Source: Salinisphaera aquimarina
GTDB taxonomy: Bacteria > Pseudomonadota > Gammaproteobacteria > Nevskiales > Salinisphaeraceae
Direction of reading: 5' to 3'
Assembly (NCBI RefSeq): GCF_042643355.1
Contig: NZ_JBHRSS010000004.1
Coordinates: 124,001 to 188,000, forward strand
DNA length: 64,000 nucleotides
The notes beneath the pieces were generated by a model. The model saw only the letters and a list, made by a program, of their open reading frames with translations, was not told the DNA's origin and ran no database searches. Numbering within the stretch: position 1 is the first letter of the stretch; every line of letters begins with the position of its first letter. The position numbers and the translations under genes are program-made. This document shows, piece after piece, positions 16,043 to 24,583 of this stretch.

Positions 16043-17158
16043 ATGGCTAACAAGAACTACAACATTCGGGCCATAGGTGCGGCCCTTCCCGGCGTAATGG
16101 TCGCCTTGCTGATGAACGCGCCAAGCGTAGACGCACAGGCGAGCGGGCAGAACGTCGACAGCAGTACCCAGGCAGCGGACGGCGGTTTCAAGCCGACCTC
16201 CTATGACGACTCCGAGGACCCGGATGAACTGGCGACCGATGTCAGCCAGCTTTTCGACGATCGGGGCGTACTCACGCCCCGCCACGCCCTGGTCCTGGAA
16301 CCGTCACTCGACCTGAGTTACTCGTCGGCGAATCGGGTCGCCATCGAGGGGTTCACCATCGTACCGGCGGTTGCGGTTGGCCTGGTCGACGTGCGTGAAG
16401 TGCGCCGCAGCGCGGTGACCGCGGCGGCGACCTTCCGCTATGGCATCACCAACCGGCTGGAGATCGAGACCCGCATTCCCTATGTCTATCGAAAGGATGA
16501 AGTGCGTTCACGGCAATTACTGGAGCCCAGTTCCGACGATGTGATCATCGATTCGGACGGCAACGGCCTGGGTGACATCGAGGCCGCCCTGCACTATCAG
16601 TTCAACATGCCCAGGAACGGCGGTGCCTACTATATCGGCAATCTGCGCGCCAAAAGCCGTACCGGCACGGATGTGTTCGAGGTCGATCGTGATCTGGTGC
16701 GCCAGGATGATCTCGTGGTCGGCGAGCGCCTGACGGAGCAACCCACCGGTTCCGGTTTCTGGTCGGTGGAGCCAAGCCTGACCATCGTCTACCCGAGCGA
16801 CCCGGCGGTATTCTTCGGCAACGTGAGCTACACCTGGAACATGGAGCGCGACATCAACGACAGGATCGGCAAGGTCGATCCGGGTGATTTCGTGGGCTTC
16901 AATTTCGGCATGGGTTTCGGCGTCAACAACAACACCTCGTTCAGCCTCGGCTACGACCATACCGTGGTATTCGAAACCAAGCAGGAGGGTGTGGACAACG
17001 CCTCCGAATTCGATGAAATCCACGTGGGCCGATTCATGATCGGGTTTAACCAGCGGGTGGCGCACAACTCCAACATCAACTTCGCGCTGGCCATCGGCGT
17101 CACCGAGGACGCCCCGGATATTCAACTCACCTTCCGCAGCCCGATACGATTGTTCTGA
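16043..17158 (+). CDS. Outer-membrane beta-barrel protein of the fibre cluster
   Basis: The 371-aa protein has a signal peptide (to about residue 31), an acidic linker with DPDELATDVSQLFDDRGVLTPR, then a barrel domain of alternating strands such as YGITNRLEIETRIPYVYRKDE and ending in phenylalanine (RSPIRLF), the usual outer-membrane insertion signal. It resembles Phenol_MetA_deg/transporter-type barrels. In Fap systems FapF is the fibre export channel, so an export role is the likely counterpart here. ATG 16043 follows GAGGAAC. It lies 45 bases after the regulator, in the same operon. Confidence 0.78.
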   Translation: MANKNYNIRAIGAALPGVMVALLMNAPSVDAQASGQNVDSSTQAADGGFKPTSYDDSEDPDELATDVSQLFDDRGVLTPRHALVLEPSLDLSYSSANRVAIEGFTIVPAVAVGLVDVREVRRSAVTAAATFRYGITNRLEIETRIPYVYRKDEVRSRQLLEPSSDDVIIDSDGNGLGDIEAALHYQFNMPRNGGAYYIGNLRAKSRTGTDVFEVDRDLVRQDDLVVGERLTEQPTGSGFWSVEPSLTIVYPSDPAVFFGNVSYTWNMERDINDRIGKVDPGDFVGFNFGMGFGVNNNTSFSLGYDHTVVFETKQEGVDNASEFDEIHVGRFMIGFNQRVAHNSNINFALAIGVTEDAPDIQLTFRSPIRLF

Positions 17159-17316
17159 CCGTATCTATCCGGCCCTGCCAACGGATCGGCTCGCGGTTTG
17201 TGGAATCGCGGGCCGATTGCCTTGCTGCCCTCCAGCGGCGCCCAGCGCTGCGCCTGCATCCGCCATCTCGTGCATCGTCCAAATCAGGGCGTGGGAATAC
17301 CGTGCAACAACCACGA

Positions 17317-18885
17317 CTACGCGCCCAACAGCACTGGTAGCCACAGGCTGAATCCCAGGATCGCCATGAAGAACAGCAGCAGGACCGTGATGCTCGGCCA
17401 GTGCAGATCCAGCAACGGCGATGGCAACTCGACCGGAACACTGCGTGATCGCGTGACAGCACTGACAGCACCAGCCACGGCAAGCGTTGTCAGTGCACCC
17501 GTCACGTTCCACCAGAACCAGAACAGTTGTGGCACGGCAAGCCAGAGCAGGATATTCACGCTGACCCCGCTGATCAGACCGTAGTTGGCACCGATGCCGT
17601 TGATCCGGCGGATCATGATCGCGGCTATGAAGGTGGCCAGGATCGGCCCGAAAAATACCGAGCCGATCTTGTTGATCGCTTCGATGATCGTGGGCGCGAT
17701 ATGCCCGGTGAAGAATGCCAGCACGATGCACAGTCCGCCCCAGAACAGGGACGCCCGTTTGGACAGGCGCATGTACCGGACATCCGAGAGCTCGCGGCCG
17801 CGCGCGAACAGATCCTCTACCGATGCAGCTGACAGCGAGTTGATGGCGGAGCTGACCGACGACATGGCTGCCGAGAAGATCGCCACGATCAACAGCCCGG
17901 TCAGCCCGGCCGGCAGATAGTCGCGAATGAATATCGGCACCAGCAGATCGGGATTGTCGGCCGGGATCATGCGACCAAAGGCGGGATGGGCCGTGGCGAG
18001 CGTGCCCAGCACCAGCCCCATCACGCAATAGCACAGCGTGACCGGAAAGCGCAGCAGACCGTTGGCGAGTAATGTCTTTCGTGCCGTGCCCATGTCGCGT
18101 GCGGACAGAAGTCGCTGAGCCTGACTCTGATCGGCGCCGTAGTAAGACGCATACAGGAACAGGCCGCCCACGACCATCGGCCAGAACCCGAAACCGTTAC
18201 CCCCGCCGAGCCCGTATTCGTGAAAATTGACCGCGGAAAGTCGCGCCGGATCCACCTGCTGCAGAAAAGCCTGCCAGCCACCAAGCCGCTGCAGGCCCAC
18301 AACAAGGCACACCACCAGGCCGACCAGCAGCAGCCCCATCTGGATGGCGTCGCCGTAGACCACCGCTTTCATACCGCCCTGATAGCAGTATATGAGCGTT
18401 ACCAACCCGATTACGACGATGGTCAGCCACAGCGGCAGACCGAGGGCATAGGTCAGAATCAGAGCGACGGCATAGATCATCACGCTGGTCGCGAACGCGC
18501 GCGAGAACTGAAAGACCAGACTCAGCAGCACGCGGGTTGTGCCCCCGAAGCGGCGCTCCAGAAACGCGTAGATGCTCACCACGCCAGCGGCATAAAGGGT
18601 TGGAAAAAAACAGACGATCAGAAAGATCATCGCCAGCGGTACGGCGAACTCGTAGGTCAGCCAGATTAGCCCCCCGCCCTGCTTGAGCCCGACGAACGCC
18701 GGGGCAGAAATGAAGCTGGCAGACGATAGCTGGGTTGCGGCAGCCGACAGGGCCAGCGGAAACCAGCCGAACGACTTGTCGCCGAGAAAGAACTGCTGGC
18801 CGTCATCGTGGCTTTTCAGGCGATAGCCGAGCCACAGGAATCCGGCCAGATACAGCACGATCACCAGCACGTCGAGCCATGTCAT
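17317..18885 (-). CDS. Sodium:solute symporter (SSF family)
   Basis: The 522-aa integral membrane protein has about 13-14 hydrophobic helices and the SSF signature regions: SAAATQLSSASFISAPAFVGL in the first helices and GLLIVAIFSAAMSSVSSAINSLSA in the sodium-site helix. It couples sodium entry to uptake of a solute such as a sugar, sialic acid or organic acid. The solute cannot be identified. It is followed upstream on the same strand by the GGDEF gene 20 bases away, which may be co-transcribed. An imperfect hairpin at 17185-17217 could end its transcript. Confidence 0.92.
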   Translation of the reverse strand: MTWLDVLVIVLYLAGFLWLGYRLKSHDDGQQFFLGDKSFGWFPLALSAAATQLSSASFISAPAFVGLKQGGGLIWLTYEFAVPLAMIFLIVCFFPTLYAAGVVSIYAFLERRFGGTTRVLLSLVFQFSRAFATSVMIYAVALILTYALGLPLWLTIVVIGLVTLIYCYQGGMKAVVYGDAIQMGLLLVGLVVCLVVGLQRLGGWQAFLQQVDPARLSAVNFHEYGLGGGNGFGFWPMVVGGLFLYASYYGADQSQAQRLLSARDMGTARKTLLANGLLRFPVTLCYCVMGLVLGTLATAHPAFGRMIPADNPDLLVPIFIRDYLPAGLTGLLIVAIFSAAMSSVSSAINSLSAASVEDLFARGRELSDVRYMRLSKRASLFWGGLCIVLAFFTGHIAPTIIEAINKIGSVFFGPILATFIAAIMIRRINGIGANYGLISGVSVNILLWLAVPQLFWFWWNVTGALTTLAVAGAVSAVTRSRSVPVELPSPLLDLHWPSITVLLLFFMAILGFSLWLPVLLGA

Positions 18886-18905
18886 CGGTCCAGCTTCCGC
18901 GCCGA

Positions 18906-19985
18906 TCAGGCTGCCGGCATCGCAGCTTGCGACGAGGCCCCGTCATCGGGCACCGTGGTGATCACCCGGTTTCGACCGTTGTTCTTGCCTTCGTAGAGTC
19001 GCTGATCGGCAGTCGCGAAAAGCGTCTTGAAATCGTGGCCGTCGACGCCGATTTCGGCCATGCCGATAGTCATCGATAGCGGGATCGCGAACCCTTCGTA
19101 GCGAAAATGGCAGGTAGCCAGGGTTTCGCGCAGGTCGTCGGCGACCTCGAAGGCCTGCTCACCCTGGGTGTTTCCAAGCACGATACCGAATTCTTCGCCA
19201 CCGATCCGGCAGGCCACATCGGTCGCGCGCAGGCGGCGCCGGAAAACGTCGGCCACGAATCGCAGGGCCATGTCCCCGGCGTCGTGGCCGTGGCTGTCGT
19301 TGATCCTCTTGAAATAGTCGAGATCGATGACGAGGATGCACATCGGCGTCGCATCCCGAAGAAAGCGATGACACTCGTGATCGAACACATCACGAAAGCG
19401 AATTCTGTTGGCAAGGCCTGTCAGCGGGTCGAAGAACGCCATGCCGCGCAACCGGTTTTCGGTACGCTCACGACTGATCTCGTAGACATGGGAAAACCCG
19501 GACACACAGAGCGCGCAGAACACCATGTCGGCGACCGCGAGCATGTTGAGCAGTTCCGGGGTCGCCCAATACTTCCAGACGAAGATTGCCGCCGACGCAA
19601 GCAGAAAGAACACCGTCACCCACAGCCCTGTCCATCGCCCCAGCAACAGATGCGACAGAATGGGAATCAGCAGCGCCCATACGAAGATTACGGGCGACGT
19701 CAGCGGCGTGGTGAAGGCATATAACAGGCAGCCGAACAACATCAGCAGAAAGAGCAGAATCCAGCGGCAGATGTTCGCGCTGCGAGGCACGAGAAACATC
19801 AATACGCCCGCAAACAGCACCATCGAGGCTTCGACCAGAGACAGGATCGTGTTCCCTGCCGCGTAGTTGAGCAGCACGAACACGATGCCGCAGCCGACCG
19901 TGAGCCCGAGCAGGGTCATCAGCACGGCGCGTCGATGTGGCGGAACCTCACCCGACGCGAAATCCTGGCGGCTGTATTGCGTCAT
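18906..19985 (-). CDS. Membrane-bound GGDEF diguanylate cyclase
   Basis: This 359-aa protein should synthesise cyclic di-GMP. The N-terminal half carries about six hydrophobic helices, and the GGDEF domain begins at MAFFDPLTGLANRIRF. The active site is GGEEF (RIGGEEFGIVL), and the I-site RATD lies five residues before it. I use ATG 19985 (MTQYSRQDF). In-frame starts at 20015 and 20087 are possible. It lies just upstream of the SSF symporter on the same strand, and the two may be co-expressed. Confidence 0.88.
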   Translation of the reverse strand: MTQYSRQDFASGEVPPHRRAVLMTLLGLTVGCGIVFVLLNYAAGNTILSLVEASMVLFAGVLMFLVPRSANICRWILLFLLMLFGCLLYAFTTPLTSPVIFVWALLIPILSHLLLGRWTGLWVTVFFLLASAAIFVWKYWATPELLNMLAVADMVFCALCVSGFSHVYEISRERTENRLRGMAFFDPLTGLANRIRFRDVFDHECHRFLRDATPMCILVIDLDYFKRINDSHGHDAGDMALRFVADVFRRRLRATDVACRIGGEEFGIVLGNTQGEQAFEVADDLRETLATCHFRYEGFAIPLSMTIGMAEIGVDGHDFKTLFATADQRLYEGKNNGRNRVITTVPDDGASSQAAMPAA

Positions 19986-20215
19986 GAAGCAGCCTTTGTC
20001 CGACACCCATTCCATCTCGCCAGGCAAGCGGTCCGAAAGCCTTGTCAGACAGTCATTGCGCCATGCCCCCTTAGCTCGGCGCTTCAAAACAAGTATAGGT
20101 CGTTTTGGCGATGCGCGCCTTGCGCCACAATCGCGTTATTCTGCGCCCCCCGATTCGAGAATCGCATCGCGCCGCGAATGATTCGCCTGGCGCGACTGCA
20201 ACGGTTGGAAACGAG

Positions 20216-20665
20216 ATGCAGATATGGGTCGACGCGGACGCCTGCCCGGGCGTCATCAAGGTCATTCTGTTCAAGGCGGCCAAACGCACGGGGGCGTTGC
20301 TCACGCTGGTGGCCAACCAGCCGCTGCAGGTGCCACGCGTGCCCAATATCAGCGCGGTTCAGGTATCGGCGGGCTTTGACGTGGCCGACAACGAGATCGT
20401 CAAACGCCTGGCACCGGGAGACCTGGTCATCACCGCCGATATCCCGCTGGCGGCCGAAATAATCGAGAAAGGGGGGCAGGCGCTGAGCCCGCGCGGCGAG
20501 ATGTTCTCCCCCGACGATATTGCGGGGCGCCTGACCATGCGTGACTTCATGGACACCATGCGTGGCAGCGGAATCCACACCGGTGGGCCACCGCCGCTCG
20601 GCGATCGCGACCGCCAGACCTTCGCCAACGCCCTCGATCGTTGGCTGGCGCGCGCCGCACGCTAG
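20216..20665 (+). CDS. yaiI: YaiI/YqxD family protein (DUF188)
   Basis: The 149-aa protein begins MQIWVDADACPG and contains GDLVITADIPLA and ALSPRGEMFSPDDI, hallmarks of the DUF188 family, which has a PIN-like nuclease fold with conserved acidic residues (DADACP, TADIPLA). The molecular role in bacteria is unsettled. The start at 20216 follows ACGAG, and upstream extension lacks family similarity. Monocistronic. Confidence 0.93.
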   Translation: MQIWVDADACPGVIKVILFKAAKRTGALLTLVANQPLQVPRVPNISAVQVSAGFDVADNEIVKRLAPGDLVITADIPLAAEIIEKGGQALSPRGEMFSPDDIAGRLTMRDFMDTMRGSGIHTGGPPPLGDRDRQTFANALDRWLARAAR

Positions 20666-20821
20666 GACTCGCTTGCCCCGACGCCGATCGCCGAGATTCT
20701 CCGGCGATCGTCGCGACACGCGCGATTACCAGTTGCGCCGATAGGATAATGTGACGGTATCAATCGTCGGCCTGCACGGCATGGCTCGGCGCGTATCGAC
20801 AGCTATAGCCGGAGTAACTGA

Positions 20822-21379
20822 ATGAACTGGAACTGGATTGCGGCAAGCGGCTCGTCGCTGATCATGGTGCTGATATCCGGGCTCGGTATCTATATCGCGC
20901 TGATGTTGTTCACCCGTATCGCGGGATTGCGCAGTTTCTCGAAAATGTCGAGCTTCGACTTCGCGATCACCATCGCATTCGGGTCGGTTATTGCATCGAC
21001 GCTCATGGCCGAGTCGCCGCCTTTGGCGACCGGGGTCTTCGCACTGGCCGTGCTGTATACAATTCAGTACGCCGTTTCGCGGGCGCGCCGAGCGTCGCCG
21101 CTGGTGGAACGCGTGGTGGATAATGAACCGCTCGTCGTGATGGTCGGCCCGGATGTTCTGTCCGCCAATCTTGACGAGGCCCGGATGACGCTGGGAGATC
21201 TCAAATCCAAGCTGCGCATGGCCGGCGTCACCCACCGCGATCAGGTCCTGGTGGTGGTGATGGAATCTACCGGCGATGTGTCGGTGCTCAAACGCGTCGA
21301 TCGCGTCGACCCCTGGCTGTTCGATCAGGTGCGTGGCGCCGAGACGCTATTGGCCGAGATCGATGCGACGCCGGCATAA
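20822..21379 (+). CDS. DUF421 (YetF-like) membrane protein
   Basis: The 185-aa protein has two to three N-terminal membrane helices (about residues 12-90), then a cytoplasmic domain. The order RIAGLRSFSKMSSFDFAITIAFGS, NEPLVVMVGPDVLSANLDEARMTLGDLKSKLRMAGV and VMESTGDVSVL matches the DUF421/YetF family, whose function is unknown. It is 31 bases upstream of the mechanosensitive channel gene and probably co-transcribed, suggesting a membrane-stress context. Confidence 0.9.
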   Translation: MNWNWIAASGSSLIMVLISGLGIYIALMLFTRIAGLRSFSKMSSFDFAITIAFGSVIASTLMAESPPLATGVFALAVLYTIQYAVSRARRASPLVERVVDNEPLVVMVGPDVLSANLDEARMTLGDLKSKLRMAGVTHRDQVLVVVMESTGDVSVLKRVDRVDPWLFDQVRGAETLLAEIDATPA

Positions 21380-21410
21380 ACCAAACAGGGCAATAGCAGG
21401 AGATATCTGA

Positions 21411-22409
21411 ATGGCCGATCCGGTAACCGACGTTCCCCAGCAGGTTGATTTGAATTTGGGCATGGCCCTGCAACGCATCGACAGCTGGCTCGATGGCGGC
21501 GTCCGGCTGTTGCCCAATATCGCGGTCGCGATCGTGTTGATGATCGTCTTCTTCGGGCTCGCCCTGCTTGCCCGGCGCATGGTGATCGGCACGGCCACGC
21601 GGCGTCAGCGCGATAATCTAGGCGATGTGCTCGGCGGGTTCGTGAAATGGGCGGTGCTGCTGACCGGGTTCCTGCTCGCGGTCACCGTTGTGGTGCCGAC
21701 TCTGCATCCGGGCGATATCATTGCCGGCCTCGGCGTGAGTTCGATCGCCATCGGCTTTGCCTTCAAGGATATCCTGCAGAACTGGCTGGCCGGGCTGCTG
21801 ATTCTCCTGCGCCAGCCGTTCGAGGTTCGGGATCAGATCGAGGTCAACGGCTACGAGGGCACGGTCGAACGCATCGAGACGCGCGCCACCATCATCCGCA
21901 CCTACGACGGTCAGGTCGCCGTCATTCCCAACAGCGATATCTATACCAACGCGGTTCTGGTCAAGACAGCCCACGAGAAACGCCGCAGCCAGTACGATAT
22001 CGGCGTGGGCTACGGCGACAACGTCGACGAGGCCTGCGAGATCATCCGCCAGGCCATATTGCGCGTTGCCGACGTGGAGGCTGATCCAGCCCCCGAAGCA
22101 CTGCCCTGGGATCTGGCCGCCAGCTGGGTGACGATCCGGGCGCGCTGGTGGACCAATAGCCGTCGAGCCGACGTGGTGAAGGTGCATTCCCAGGTCATCC
22201 GGGAGATGAAACAGGCGCTGGACGACGCGCATATCGATATGCCGTACGACACCAAGGTGCATCTGTTTCACGATCAGACCGAAGCATACGACGGCGACCG
22301 CGCCAATCAACGCGAAGGCTGGCCTTCGCCGGCGCAGGGTGAAACCCCGGCTCCCCGCTGGCGTGCCGAAGCCGAGCAGCGGACGCCGGCGAGCAACGGC
22401 GACGCATAG
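21411..22409 (+). CDS. MscS-family mechanosensitive channel
   Basis: The 332-aa protein has three N-terminal helices (residues about 35-120), a pore-lining segment rich in Gly and Ala (GDIIAGLGVSSIAIGFAFKDILQNWLAGLLILLRQPFEV), the beta domain (IEVNGYEGTVERIETRATIIRTYDG) and the alpha-beta cage domain, in MscS order. It releases osmolytes on hypo-osmotic shock. A hydrophilic tail of about 40 residues at the C-terminus is extra. It follows the DUF421 gene and precedes a DUF1348 gene. Confidence 0.94.
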   Translation: MADPVTDVPQQVDLNLGMALQRIDSWLDGGVRLLPNIAVAIVLMIVFFGLALLARRMVIGTATRRQRDNLGDVLGGFVKWAVLLTGFLLAVTVVVPTLHPGDIIAGLGVSSIAIGFAFKDILQNWLAGLLILLRQPFEVRDQIEVNGYEGTVERIETRATIIRTYDGQVAVIPNSDIYTNAVLVKTAHEKRRSQYDIGVGYGDNVDEACEIIRQAILRVADVEADPAPEALPWDLAASWVTIRARWWTNSRRADVVKVHSQVIREMKQALDDAHIDMPYDTKVHLFHDQTEAYDGDRANQREGWPSPAQGETPAPRWRAEAEQRTPASNGDA

Positions 22410-22449
22410 AAATGGAACACTCGCCAGAACCCACACGAGGAGATTCGCC

Positions 22450-22920
22450 GTGACCCGGAAACCACCGCTGCCACCCTTCGATTTGGAAACCGCCACGCAG
22501 AAAGTGCGACTGGCCGAAAACGCCTGGAACAGCCGCGACCCCGAAAAAGTGGCACTGGCCTACACGCCGGACAGCGTCTGGCGCAACCGCGCCGAATTCT
22601 TCAGCGGCCGTGAGGCGATCGTCGAGTTCCTGACCCGCAAATGGGAAAAAGAAAAGGAATATCGGCTGATCAAGGAGCTCTGGGCTTTCCACGAAAACCA
22701 TATTGCGGTGCGGTTCCAGTACGAGTGGCACGACGCTTCGGGCCAGTGGTATCGCGCCCACGGCAACGAACAATGGGCCTTCGACGACAACGGCCTGATG
22801 ATGCGTCGCGAAGCCAGCATCAACGATGTGGCCATCGATGCGGCCGAGCGCCGTTTTCACTGGCCCGAGGGCGAGGCGCGGCCGGACGATCACCCGGGCC
22901 TGAGCGAACTCGGCCTCTGA
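22450..22920 (+). CDS. DUF1348 / SnoaL-like NTF2-fold protein
   Basis: The 156-aa protein has the NTF2-fold pattern seen in DUF1348: RLAENAWNSRDPEKVALAYTPDSVWRNRAEF, then AIVEFLTRKWEKEKEYRLIKELWAF and YEWHDASGQWYRAHGNEQW, ending with RFHWPEGEARPDDHP. The biochemical role is unknown. I choose the GTG at 22450 because GAGGAG precedes it. A longer frame overlaps the channel gene and does not extend the fold. It lies 40 bases after the MscS gene. Confidence 0.88.
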   Translation: MTRKPPLPPFDLETATQKVRLAENAWNSRDPEKVALAYTPDSVWRNRAEFFSGREAIVEFLTRKWEKEKEYRLIKELWAFHENHIAVRFQYEWHDASGQWYRAHGNEQWAFDDNGLMMRREASINDVAIDAAERRFHWPEGEARPDDHPGLSELGL

Positions 22921-23129
22921 CGCAGTGACCCAGGATTTGTCACCGTCGGGAGCGACACAGTGACCGTATGCTCGACTAAGACTTTGGTCGCGTAACCGGC
23001 CAAGTCGTTGACCCGGCTCGGTCAGGAGCCTAATTTGCCCATCTGATCCATATGCGGTGGGCGCGTTTCCCACTTCTGCCCTTCGTGTCACGGCGCGCAA
23101 CGAAAAAACAGAATCCGGAGTCGTCCTCA

Positions 23130-24134
23130 ATGCCTCGAGACCGAACCATGGCGATACGAAGCGCACTCTTCGCGGGCACCGCCGCGCTATTGATGCTGAG
23201 CAGTTCTCTGGCGCTCGCCTTCGAGCCTTCCGGCAAGGTCGATTGCCTCGCCCCGGCGGACCCGGGCGGCGGTTGGGATTTCACCTGCCGCAGTGTCGGC
23301 GACGCATTGCAGAAGCTGGGGCTGGTGCCACGCGGCGTACAGACCACCAACATGGCCGGCGCCGGCGGCGGCGTGGCCTATGCGCACACCGTCAGCAAGC
23401 GCTCCACCGATGACCAGCTGCTGGTCGCCGCGTCGACGGCCACCACGACCCGTTTGGCCCAGAAACAGTTTCGCAATCTCACCGTCGACCAGGTGAACTG
23501 GGTCGGCACCGTGGGCGCGGATTACGGCATCATCGGGGTGGCGAAGGATTCCAAGTACAAGGATCTGCCGTCGTTGCTCAACGCGCTCAAGGGCCATCCG
23601 CGAGCGGTTAAGTTCGCCGGCGGCAGCGCCAAGGGGGGCTGGGATCATCTCAAGGTGCTGATGGCGGCCCGCGCGGCCGGCGTCGGCAAACTGCCCAAAA
23701 TCCCCTATCTGTATTACAACAACGGCGGCGAAGCGCTGATCCAGGTCATCGGTGGACATGTAGATGCCTTTACAGGCGACATCATCGAAGCGAAGGGCTT
23801 CGTCGAATCGGGCGATCTGCGGGTGCTTGCTGTCTTCTCCAAGGAGCGCCTGCCGGGCGATCTGTCGAGTATTCCGACCGCGCGCGAACAGGGCCTCGAC
23901 GTCATCGCCCCGAACTGGCGCGGTTTCTACACACCCAAGGATATTCCCGACGACGCCAAGCAATACTGGCGCCAGGCGATCGACAAGCTCTATGCCAGCG
24001 ATGACTGGAAGCAGGTAATGAAGAGTAATGGCCTGATGCCGTTCCATATGAGCGGCGACGAATTCGACGCCTTCGTGCACCAGCAGGTCAAGGACATTGC
24101 CGATCTGTCGACCGAAATCGGGCTGATCAAATGA
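23130..24134 (+). CDS. tctC: Tripartite tricarboxylate transporter substrate-binding protein TctC
   Basis: The 334-aa protein is the extracytoplasmic solute receptor of a Tct system. A signal peptide covers about residues 1-30, and the mature part begins with EPSGKVDCLAPADPGGGWDFTCR, the TctC substrate-pocket entry, followed by TTNMAGAGGGVAYAH and FAGGSAKGGWDHL. The start is ATG 23130 after CCGGAG, with ATG 23148 as an alternative. It overlaps tctB by four bases. The transported acid (citrate-like or another carboxylate) is not defined. Confidence 0.93.
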   Translation: MPRDRTMAIRSALFAGTAALLMLSSSLALAFEPSGKVDCLAPADPGGGWDFTCRSVGDALQKLGLVPRGVQTTNMAGAGGGVAYAHTVSKRSTDDQLLVAASTATTTRLAQKQFRNLTVDQVNWVGTVGADYGIIGVAKDSKYKDLPSLLNALKGHPRAVKFAGGSAKGGWDHLKVLMAARAAGVGKLPKIPYLYYNNGGEALIQVIGGHVDAFTGDIIEAKGFVESGDLRVLAVFSKERLPGDLSSIPTAREQGLDVIAPNWRGFYTPKDIPDDAKQYWRQAIDKLYASDDWKQVMKSNGLMPFHMSGDEFDAFVHQQVKDIADLSTEIGLIK

Positions 24135-24583
24135 AGCTGAACGACCGCGTGTTCGGGATCGCCATGCTGGTGCTGGCGGTAGCCTATGGCGCGGCCGCGA
24201 CCCGCTTTCCCGAGCCGTTCGGCGGCAGCGAGATGGTGGGTCCCGACACATTTCCGCTGATACTCGCCGTGGTCCTCGCCGGCTGTAGCCTCTACCTTAT
24301 TTCCCGACCCGACCCGGACAATCCCTGGCCGTCCGCGCGCACCGGCATGGAACTCGTGCTCGCGGTGATCGTGCTCATCGCCTACACCGCGCTGCTGGTG
24401 CCGCTGGGATTCATCATCGCCACCGCGCTCGCGGTGGGTACACTGAGCTGGCGTATGGGGGCACCGGCGTGGCGTGCTTATCTGACCGGATTGATCGCCG
24501 GCGTGGTCGTGTTCTTTCTGTTTACCCTTGCGCTGGACCTACCGCTGCCGACCGGCCCACTCGGCGTGCTCGAGGAATTCTAG
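24131..24583 (+). CDS. tctB: Tripartite tricarboxylate transporter small subunit TctB
   Basis: The 150-aa protein has four membrane helices (about 5-25, 38-55, 75-95, 115-140) and the loop RFPEPFGGSEMVGPDTFPLILAV after the first helix, which fits TctB. Its ATG overlaps the tctC stop and tctA starts right after its stop, so the three are translationally coupled. Confidence 0.9.
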   Translation: MKLNDRVFGIAMLVLAVAYGAAATRFPEPFGGSEMVGPDTFPLILAVVLAGCSLYLISRPDPDNPWPSARTGMELVLAVIVLIAYTALLVPLGFIIATALAVGTLSWRMGAPAWRAYLTGLIAGVVVFFLFTLALDLPLPTGPLGVLEEF

